DNA of 20,939 nucleotides, taken from positions 1 through 20,939 of the forward strand of contig UQHH01000046.1 of assembly GCA_900540865.1 (NCBI GenBank). The letters run 5' to 3'. Origin of the DNA: an uncultured Oscillospiraceae bacterium. Its GTDB lineage: Bacteria; Bacillota; Clostridia; Oscillospirales; Acutalibacteraceae. Shown here one piece after another: positions 7,838 to 13,237 of this stretch (within the stretch, counting starts at the first letter, position 1; the number at the start of each line of letters is the position of its first letter). A program made the position numbers and the translations under genes. The notes beneath the pieces are model-generated. The model was not told where the DNA came from and searched no databases. It saw only the letters and a program-made list of their open reading frames with translations.

Positions 7838-8644
7838 ATGTCACATTTAGGCGTTGTGGAGGACACACTTTTTGTCCCCATGCTGGGCAGGATTTATGCC
7901 AGCGAGCATTGCCCGCAGATCATATATGATAAAAAGGCTTTGGAATTAAAAGAAAAGCTGCCGTCCGACCTGCAGGAAAACGGCAGTCAGAGCCAGTATA
8001 CCCTGCTGGCTTCAGCGGTGCGGTCTGCTAATATGGACCGTTTCATCCGGTCGTTTTTAAAGCGCAGACCGGACGGTGTGATTGTCCAGCTCGGCTGCGG
8101 TCTGGAGACGACCTATTACCGCTGCGATAACGGAAGGACCCGCTGGTATGCCGTTGATTTGCCACACGTCATTGACTACCGGAAGGAACTGCTCCCGCAG
8201 TCGGAGCGTGAGACCTATCTTGCTGGAGATGCTTTTACAGAGAATTGGATCAGACAAGTTCGCACGGATTTGCCCGACGCCCCTATCCTTGTTACAGCAG
8301 GCGGACTGTTTCACTATTTTGAGGAAGATAAGGTTATTTCCCTGTTTCGTATGCTCAGACAATTCGGAGAAATAGAAGTCGTCTTTGATACTGTGAATAA
8401 AAAAGGCATGGCTATGATGCAAAAGAAATACATGAAGCAGGTCGGCCACGCCGATGTGCAGATGTTCTTTTATGTGGATTCAGCAGTGAATTTAGCTGGA
8501 AAGATTGGCGGTGGACTTATGGATATGACAGAAGAGCCTTACTACCGTTATATTCCCAAAAACGGCTTAAAACTATCCACCAAGGTCAGTATGGCTGTTT
8601 CTGACCGGTTCTGTATGGTGAAGATGATTTGTTTGAATTTATAG
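7838..8644 (+). CDS. Leucine-carboxyl-methyltransferase-like SAM-dependent methyltransferase
   Basis: Class I methyltransferase, 268 aa. ATG 7838 is preceded 7 nt upstream by AAAGGAGG; a longer in-frame start at 7790 lies inside the ZIP gene and lacks an RBS. SAM-binding motif I is VIVQLGCGLETTYYR (81-95), with an acidic second strand (AVDLPHVIDYRKEL, 105-118) and AGDAF (129-133). This order matches the LCM (PF04072) family, whose members O-methylate carboxyl or hydroxyl groups of proteins or small molecules. The gene follows ZIP by 31 nt and precedes the DtxR-like gene, so it probably belongs to the metal operon. No biosynthetic genes are nearby, so its target is unknown; modification of a metallophore is speculation. 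Confidence 0.8.
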   Translation: MSHLGVVEDTLFVPMLGRIYASEHCPQIIYDKKALELKEKLPSDLQENGSQSQYTLLASAVRSANMDRFIRSFLKRRPDGVIVQLGCGLETTYYRCDNGRTRWYAVDLPHVIDYRKELLPQSERETYLAGDAFTENWIRQVRTDLPDAPILVTAGGLFHYFEEDKVISLFRMLRQFGEIEVVFDTVNKKGMAMMQKKYMKQVGHADVQMFFYVDSAVNLAGKIGGGLMDMTEEPYYRYIPKNGLKLSTKVSMAVSDRFCMVKMICLNL

Positions 8645-8685
8645 TGTTTTCACTTTATACGAATACAATAGCGGAGGGAATTTTA

Positions 8686-9531
8686 ATGTTGGAAAAAGAA
8701 AACTTAACGCCGTTTCAAATTCAGCTGCTGCTTTATTACCTGACGGCGGAACCGTCAAAGCGTACGGTAACGGATTCAGCCAGAAGCCTGAATGTGAGTA
8801 AATGGGTGGTCACTCGTACGCTGGATACGCTGGAAAAGCTGAATATTGTAGAACGTCTGGAGAATCGCAAAACGGTTTTGACGGTTCCGGGAGTTAAACT
8901 GGCAGAAAAGTATCAGAAACAGAGAAAGGTATTAGAAAAATATATGCAGTATCAGGATATCCCTCCTGCACAGATTAAGGAGAATGCCCTTCGAGCATTG
9001 GCAGCAAGGTTTTCTGATGAATTTATGGATCGGCTGGCTGAACAGGAAAGCCGGATGCATATCAAAGAAATATTTGCCGGACGCCGAGACTTCCATGGCG
9101 GGGATATTTGTAATTACCTCAGTGATGGCAGTTACTATTTTCCGTTCATTATTTACCGGGAACAAATCAAAAATCACAATAACCTTTCCATGGCAAACCG
9201 TGGTTTTGAAAATCCGTGTGAAGTCATCGTAAAGGATCATGAAGGACTTGTGTATCTGGCGGCAAAAACCGTATCCGCTCAGTCTATGTCCAGTAAAAAT
9301 AAAATGGAAGGACGCATCCAGAAGCTGCAATACTTATATGACGGAGAATTCCGTGACGGCGGCATTGACGGGCGTTATGTATTTTTTCCGGTAACGGCAC
9401 TGCGGTTTATCTCTATGGGAAAAGGCCGGGATACCCTGCTGCATGGAAGCGTATGCCTGAAAATGCAATGCAGTGTTGGGGATATGCATATGCCGGAGAG
9501 TACAGCTGTTTTCACCATGTTCATCCATTAA
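8686..9531 (+). CDS. DtxR-like winged-helix regulator lacking metal ligands, with extra C-terminal domain
   Basis: Probable DNA-binding protein, 281 aa. ATG 8686 follows GGAGGG (8673-8678); upstream in-frame codons lack an RBS. Residues 8-70 form a winged helix (VTDSARSLNVSKWVVTRTLDTLEKL, residues 28-52, carries the recognition helix). Residues 71-118 can be laid against the DtxR dimerisation helices: KLAEKYQKQRKVLEKY, then KENALRALAARFSDEF where DtxR has its C-x2-E-H ligands. In my hand alignment these ligands are replaced by Leu and Ala. Residues 130-281 form a domain I do not recognise, with HGGD (137-140), a Lys-rich middle, and a strand-rich end. A MarR-like family is the alternative. 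It sits last in the HMA-ZIP-methyltransferase run and may regulate it. Confidence 0.7.
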   Translation: MLEKENLTPFQIQLLLYYLTAEPSKRTVTDSARSLNVSKWVVTRTLDTLEKLNIVERLENRKTVLTVPGVKLAEKYQKQRKVLEKYMQYQDIPPAQIKENALRALAARFSDEFMDRLAEQESRMHIKEIFAGRRDFHGGDICNYLSDGSYYFPFIIYREQIKNHNNLSMANRGFENPCEVIVKDHEGLVYLAAKTVSAQSMSSKNKMEGRIQKLQYLYDGEFRDGGIDGRYVFFPVTALRFISMGKGRDTLLHGSVCLKMQCSVGDMHMPESTAVFTMFIH

Positions 9532-9562
9532 AACAGGCGGATTCAGAAGAAATGAAAAATTT

Positions 9563-9661
9563 TTTGGAGCAGTTTTGCAACAATGCTGGTTTATCAGTCA
9601 TGATCGGGGTTTAGACGCTTTTTTAACCCTTCAACAGGCTGTTTGGAGCAGTTTTGCAACA
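9563..9661 (+). repeat. Pair of 20-bp direct repeats
   Basis: TTTGGAGCAGTTTTGCAACA occurs exactly at 9563-9582 and 9642-9661, start points 79 bp apart, in the gap after the DtxR-like gene. Exact 20-bp identity is not expected by chance. It suggests a local duplication or remains of a mobile sequence; function unknown. Confidence 0.75.
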
Positions 9662-9670
9662 GAAAATCCA

Positions 9671-9699
9671 TTGACAACAAAATGGTAACTGGCTATACT
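9671..9699 (+). promoter_or_regulatory. Near-consensus sigma-A promoter
   Basis: TTGACA (9671-9676), 17-nt spacer, TATACT (9694-9699). It fires into a leader of roughly 380 nt before the next plausible start (10090), with several hairpins and two operator boxes. Confidence 0.75.
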
Positions 9700-9757
9700 G
9701 AATTTGCTTTAAGGAAAATGCGGATTATAAAAGCAGTATATTTTATCATTCGCAGCC

Positions 9758-9782
9758 CTGTTTGGTCTTTGAGACCGGACAG
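9758..9782 (+). other. Leader hairpin
   Basis: CTGTTTGGTCT (9758-9768) pairs with AGACCGGACAG (9772-9782) over 11 bp, including two G-U pairs, with a 3-nt loop. First structured element after the 9671 promoter. No T tract, so not a terminator. Confidence 0.5.
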
Positions 9783-9825
9783 AAGAGTAACAGGAGAGCA
9801 GAGTCAAAAGCAATATGACAACAAC

Positions 9826-9870
9826 GATCCCCCTCTTAAAAACTCCGAAAGGAGCAATTTTTTAGGGGAT
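9826..9870 (+). terminator. GNRA-capped hairpin with T tract, possible attenuator or terminator
   Basis: CTCC-GAAA-GGAG (9843-9854) is capped by a GAAA tetraloop, flanked by AAAAA and TTTTTT, and closed at the base by ATCCCC/GGGGAT. The T6 run after a compact stem makes it terminator-like. It ends just before operator 4 and would stop transcripts from the 9671 promoter or from the upstream operon. Confidence 0.5.
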
Positions 9871-9871
9871 T

Positions 9872-9889
9872 AGTTAGCATAACCTAACT
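9872..9889 (+). promoter_or_regulatory. Iron-box-like operator 4
   Basis: AGTTAG-CATAAC-CTAACT, perfect 6-bp arms around N6, directly after the GNRA hairpin. No promoter overlaps it clearly; a weak one may be hidden in the T-rich flank. Confidence 0.65.
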
Positions 9890-9923
9890 CAGACGGATAA
9901 CCTTTTGCCTCTGCCCGTTTATA

Positions 9924-9957
9924 TCAGGGAAACAAGCGTGTTAACTTGTTCTCCTGA
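9924..9957 (+). other. Leader hairpin before the small reading frame
   Basis: TCAGGGAAACAAG (9924-9936) pairs with CTTGTTCTCCTGA (9945-9957), 13 positions with one A-C mismatch and one G-U pair, 8-nt loop. It ends 14 nt before AAGGAGG (9972-9978). Confidence 0.5.
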
Positions 9958-9982
9958 CCAGAACATCGCAAAAGGAGGATTG

Positions 9983-10084
9983 GTGCGCGATATTTTTTAT
10001 TATGCCGTAGAAACGGCATTATTTTTCACCAAGCGGTTAGATTATGCTAACCGAAACATTGTTTTTATAAATGAATGGAGGTAG
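9983..10084 (+). CDS. Possible 33-codon leader peptide or gene remnant
   Basis: GTG 9983 stands 4 nt after AAGGAGG (9972-9978) and opens a 33-codon frame (start MRDIFYYAVETALFF) that ends with TAG at 10082-10084, inside the RBS region of the next reading frame (ATG 10090). This layout would couple the two. The frame contains a terminator-like hairpin (10002-10026) and operator 5, so it could be a regulatory leader, the broken start of a former gene, or chance. I do not recognise the peptide. The 4-nt spacing is shorter than usual. Confidence 0.25.
   Translation: MRDIFYYAVETALFFTKRLDYANRNIVFINEWR
10002..10026 (+). terminator. Terminator-like hairpin upstream of operator 5
   Basis: ATGCCGT (10002-10008) / ACGGCAT (10013-10019) with loop AGAA, then TATTTTT. 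It could insulate the FepC-DtxR operon from upstream transcription, or act as an attenuator together with the short reading frame it overlaps. Confidence 0.6.
10035..10052 (+). promoter_or_regulatory. Iron-box-like operator 5
   Basis: GGTTAG-ATTATG-CTAACC, with C/G extending each arm to 7 bp (10034-10053). It lies 38 bp before the signal-peptide reading frame and is probably the main operator of the fepC-dtxR operon, though no good -35/-10 pair is evident around it. Confidence 0.7.
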
Positions 10085-10089
10085 ACACA

Positions 10090-10203
10090 ATGACAACAAC
10101 AAAACAGTCATGGTTTAAGCGAAGTTTGGCTGTGCTGCTGGCAATCATGATGGTCATGAGTTTGGGCGTGACTAAACTATGGCCAGTAATATTTTTACCG
10201 TAA
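10090..10203 (+). pseudogene. Truncated exported-protein gene: signal peptide only
   Basis: ATG 10090 follows GGAGG (10077-10081) and encodes 37 residues. The first 28 make a good Sec signal peptide: a positive stretch (KQSWFKR, residues 5-11), then a hydrophobic core (SLAVLLAIMMVMSLGVT, 12-28). No lipobox Cys and no mature protein follow: the frame continues KLWPVIFLP and stops, because it has entered the 5' end of fepC in another frame. A signal peptide joined to the start of a siderophore ATPase is best explained by deletion of the body of an exported protein, and probably a permease. What is left may still be translated and carry ribosomes onto fepC. Confidence 0.75.
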
Positions 10204-10955
10204 AAAATCTTTCCTTTTCCTACGGAAAGCAGCAGGTGCTGAACGGATTGGACTTTTCTCTTCACGAGGGGAGAATTACCACATTGATCGGTGCAAACGG
10301 ATGCGGAAAATCCACATTGTTTAACCTGATGACGAAAAACTTAAAGCCCGATCAGGGGGAAGTGTTTCTGAGAGAGGAAAATATCGCAAATTTGCGTTTA
10401 AAAGATTTTGCCAGAGAAGCGGCGATTGTCCATCAATACAATACGGCGCCGCCGGATCTTACGGTCGAAAAGCTTGTGAGCTACGGGCGAACTCCCTATC
10501 ATACCATGGGGCTTTCATCGGATCCGCAAAAAGATGAAGAAAAAATACAGTGGGCGCTGGAGATCACCCATACAAGCAAGCACAAGGATAAACCGGTAAC
10601 AGAGCTTTCCGGCGGACAGAAACAGCGGGTGTGGATTGCCATGGCGCTGGCACAGGACACCAAGGTACTGTTTCTCGATGAACCGACCACCTATCTGGAT
10701 GTCCGTTATCAACTGCAGATTTTAAAACTCATTCAGAAGCTGAACCGGGAGTACGGTATTACCATCGTTATGGTTCTCCATGATATCAACCAGTCGCTGT
10801 ATTACAGTGACGAAATTGTCGCCATGAAAGATGGCAGGATGATTGCTCACGGTTTACCGGAGGAAATCATTACAAAGGAACTTGTCCAAGAGGTATACGG
10901 CGTTGATCTGACCATTCAGTCGGTAGATGGAAAACCTTTTGTTATCCCGGTATAA
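10179..10955 (+). CDS. FepC/FhuC-type iron-siderophore ABC transporter ATPase (orphan)
   Basis: Cytoplasmic ATP-binding subunit of a type II importer for ferric siderophores, heme or cobalamin, 258 aa, full length for the family. Walker A GANGCGKST (38-46), Q-loop Q86, signature LSGGQ (143-147), Walker B VLFLDE (163-168), H-loop H201. The stretch QKQRVWIAMALAQD and LDEPTTYLDVRYQ are typical of FecE/FepC proteins. No FecCD permease or substrate-binding gene is in the window. The start ATG 10179 has no Shine-Dalgarno and overlaps the remnant signal-peptide frame by 25 nt in a different frame, so expression may need translational coupling. It would have to work with a permease encoded elsewhere, or be non-functional. 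Confidence 0.92.
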   Translation: MASNIFTVKNLSFSYGKQQVLNGLDFSLHEGRITTLIGANGCGKSTLFNLMTKNLKPDQGEVFLREENIANLRLKDFAREAAIVHQYNTAPPDLTVEKLVSYGRTPYHTMGLSSDPQKDEEKIQWALEITHTSKHKDKPVTELSGGQKQRVWIAMALAQDTKVLFLDEPTTYLDVRYQLQILKLIQKLNREYGITIVMVLHDINQSLYYSDEIVAMKDGRMIAHGLPEEIITKELVQEVYGVDLTIQSVDGKPFVIPV

Positions 10956-10963
10956 GGGATAAC
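10941..10963 (+). other. Hairpin across the fepC stop codon
   Basis: GTTATCCC (10941-10948) / GGGATAAC (10956-10963), a perfect 8-bp inverted repeat with a 7-nt loop containing the end of fepC and its stop. No T tract follows. Possibly an intra-operon RNA stability or processing element. Confidence 0.5.
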
Positions 10964-10994
10964 CCTGAATACATGGAAAGGAGGCATAAGCCGT

Positions 10995-11378
10995 ATGAAA
11001 CAAAGAAAAACGGTGGAGGATTATCTGAAAGCCGTGTATTTGCTGCAAAAGCAAAACGGCTCCGTACGTGGTGCGGATATTGCAGCAGAGCTTCATGTGT
11101 CGCGTCCCACAGTTTCCGTTTCGCTGAAAGAGTTGGAAAAAGAAGGCTATCTTTTCTTAGACGGTGCGCGGGAAGTGCATCTGACAGATAAGGGGCAAAC
11201 CGTTGCCAGAGAAACTTATGAGCGCCACCAGACCTTCCAGTCCCTTTTAGAAGACCTGGGCGTGGATGGGAAAACTGCGGCGGAGGATGCCTGCCAAATG
11301 GAACATGCCGTAAGTCCGAAAAGTTATGAGGCGCTGAGAAGGTGGACAAACAGAAAGAAGGCAAGCGGCTGTGAATAA
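10995..11378 (+). CDS. DtxR-family metal-dependent repressor, compact, iron-type ligands
   Basis: Metal-activated repressor, 127 aa. ATG 10995 follows AAAGGAGG (about 10978-10985). Residues 1-65 form the winged helix (ADIAAELHVSRPTVSVSLKEL); residues 66-110 form the dimerisation and metal-binding part. H78 (ERHQTF) and C100-x2-E103-H104 (ACQMEH) fit the DtxR/IdeR ligands H79, C102, E105 and H106 better than the MntR set, which has Glu at the Cys position. No SH3-like C-terminal domain follows, as in short MntR-like members. It is probably the protein that binds the five RGTTAG-N6-CTAACY boxes; one of these precedes its own operon, implying autoregulation. Metal identity and operator assignment are inference. 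Confidence 0.88.
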   Translation: MKQRKTVEDYLKAVYLLQKQNGSVRGADIAAELHVSRPTVSVSLKELEKEGYLFLDGAREVHLTDKGQTVARETYERHQTFQSLLEDLGVDGKTAAEDACQMEHAVSPKSYEALRRWTNRKKASGCE

Positions 11379-11508
11379 TGCAATGCAATCCCTTTTTTAC
11401 GGTTTTACATCAGTGCTGCTTGTGATAGCGGTTGCCGCTCTGTGTACAGGCGTTAAGAAAGTGATGAAAAAAATAACAAAAGGCGGACGAAAATATGATG
11501 ATCAATAA
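11371..11508 (+). CDS. 45-residue single-pass membrane protein
   Basis: GTG 11371 opens 45 codons ending at TAA 11508, overlapping the dtxR end by 8 nt and the next ABC gene start by 14 nt. The product has one hydrophobic segment at about residues 9-27 (YGFTSVLLVIAVAALCTGV) followed by a strongly basic tail (KKVMKKITKGGRK), giving a predicted N-out/C-in topology. An AGAAGG lies about 10 nt upstream. Without it a gap of 116 nt would break an otherwise gapless operon. It may be an accessory subunit of the adjacent ABC transporter. I do not recognise a family. Confidence 0.6.
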   Translation: MNNAMQSLFYGFTSVLLVIAVAALCTGVKKVMKKITKGGRKYDDQ

Positions 11509-13237
11509 ACGGCTCATCGGTACCGTTGCCGAGAGCAAAAAATACATAGCGGGAAATGTAATTCTACAGTGGTGCTCCCTTACGGCGAACATTGCCCTGA
11601 TGCTCAGTATTTCCCGAATGCTTGCAGAGCTTTTCAGGGGTTCGGCCTCGGTGCAGCTTTTCACAGTGACGGGAATCGTTGTAATTTTGGCGTTGGCAGT
11701 CCGGTTTTTCTGCTCCATCGGGGCCGCCAAAATGGGGTACTTCTCCTCCAAAGCAGTCAAAAAGTCTTTGCGTGAGAAGATCTATCAAAAGCTTTTGCGG
11801 TTGGGAAGCTCCTACAACGAACAGGTGAAAACTTCGGAAGTGGTGCAGGTGGCGGTGGAAGGCGTCGATCAGCTGGAAACCTATTTCGGCGCGTATCTGC
11901 CGCAGTTTTTCTATGCCATGCTGGCGCCGCTCACACTGTTTATCGTACTGTGTTTTGTGAATGTCGCGGCGGCGGTAGTGCTGCTTATCTGCGTGCCGCT
12001 GATCCCTGTAGCCATTGCGGCGGTGCAGACCTGGGCCAAAAAACTGCTCTCTAAATACTGGGGACAGTATACGGAATTGGGCGACACTTTCCTTGAAAAT
12101 TTGCAGGGGCTCACCACTCTCAAAATCTATCAGGCGGATGCGTTTAAACAGCAGGAAATGAACGAGCAGGCGGAAAAATTCCGAAAGATCACCATGAAGG
12201 TGCTGACCATGCAGTTAAACTCCATCACCATTATGGACCTGATCGCGTACGGCGGTGCGGCACTGGGCGTCATCATGGCGGTGACCCAGTACCAGAGCGG
12301 AGGAGTTTCTCTTGAGGGATGTCTGCTGATTATCCTGCTGGCGGCGGATTTCTTTATTCCCATGCGGCAGCTGGGTTCCTTTTTCCATATTGCCATGAAC
12401 GGCATGGCGGCCAGCGACAAGATTTTCCGACTGCTGGATTTAGAAGAAACCAAGCCGGAAATCACCGAAAGCTTTCCTTCGGGACACACCATCCGCTGTT
12501 CCGGTCTCTCCTTCTCCTATGAGCCGGACCGGGAGATCCTCCATAGCGTTGATCTTACCTTCCCGCAGGGCAGCTTTACGGCGCTGGTGGGAGAAAGCGG
12601 CTGCGGTAAATCCACACTGGCTTCGATCCTGATGGGAAGAAACAAAGGATATACCGGAAGCGTTTCGGTGGGCGGCGTGCCCCTTTCCTCCATTCAGGAA
12701 GAAAGCCTTCTGCGAAACATCACCTATATCAGCCACCAAAGCTACCTGTTCAAGGGCACGGTGCGGGAGAACCTGCTTATGGGAAAACCCGGCGCTTCCG
12801 ATGAAGAACTGTGGGCAGTGCTTTCCCGGGTAAACCTCGCAGAATTTTTAAAAGCGGAACAGGGGCTGGATACCCGGCTTTTGGAAAAAGCGTCCAATCT
12901 TTCGGGCGGGCAGTGCCAGCGGCTGGCGCTTGCAAGGGCGCTTTTGCATGACAGCCCTGTCTATATTTTTGATGAAGCCACCTCCAACATCGATGTGGAG
13001 AGCGAAAACGATATTATGCGTGAAATTCATGAACTGGCAAAAAGCAAAACGGTAATCCTCGTTTCCCACCGGCTTGCCAATGTAGTGGGCGCCGACCATA
13101 TTTATGTGCTGGATCACGGAATCGTTGCGGAAAGCGGTTCACATGAGGAATTACTTGCCCACCACGGCCTGTATGAACGGCTGTGGAGTGCCCAGCAGAC
13201 ATTAGAGCAATTTGGAAAGGAGCGTGCAAGCGTATGA
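11495..13237 (+). CDS. ABC transporter, fused permease/ATPase subunit (CydD-like)
   Basis: First half of a second heterodimeric exporter-fold ABC transporter, 580 aa (ATG 11495 or 11498; RBS AGGCGG at 11481-11486). Membrane domain residues 1-310. Walker A GESGCGKST (366-374), Q415, LSGGQ (469-473), Walker B IFDEATSNID (491-500), H-loop H525. It resembles CydD of the thiol-exporting CydDC family more than the YbtPQ type at 3027, though no cytochrome bd genes are present. Paralogues of this kind occur in clostridial iron loci, so a metal or heme related role is possible. Its C-terminal end overlaps the next gene by 4 nt (ATGA). Confidence 0.88.
   Translation: MMINKRLIGTVAESKKYIAGNVILQWCSLTANIALMLSISRMLAELFRGSASVQLFTVTGIVVILALAVRFFCSIGAAKMGYFSSKAVKKSLREKIYQKLLRLGSSYNEQVKTSEVVQVAVEGVDQLETYFGAYLPQFFYAMLAPLTLFIVLCFVNVAAAVVLLICVPLIPVAIAAVQTWAKKLLSKYWGQYTELGDTFLENLQGLTTLKIYQADAFKQQEMNEQAEKFRKITMKVLTMQLNSITIMDLIAYGGAALGVIMAVTQYQSGGVSLEGCLLIILLAADFFIPMRQLGSFFHIAMNGMAASDKIFRLLDLEETKPEITESFPSGHTIRCSGLSFSYEPDREILHSVDLTFPQGSFTALVGESGCGKSTLASILMGRNKGYTGSVSVGGVPLSSIQEESLLRNITYISHQSYLFKGTVRENLLMGKPGASDEELWAVLSRVNLAEFLKAEQGLDTRLLEKASNLSGGQCQRLALARALLHDSPVYIFDEATSNIDVESENDIMREIHELAKSKTVILVSHRLANVVGADHIYVLDHGIVAESGSHEELLAHHGLYERLWSAQQTLEQFGKERASV

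Noticed and set aside
9473..9873. Two overlapping short + strand frames of 71 and 76 codons after the DtxR-like gene
   Set aside because: No RBS, no recognisable domain, they overlap the 20-bp repeats, a promoter and hairpins, and their composition is unlike the neighbours.
9671..10090. Known riboswitch in the fepC leader
   Set aside because: The stems do not match the conserved cores I know for cobalamin, NiCo, Mn (yybP-ykoY), TPP or SAM classes.
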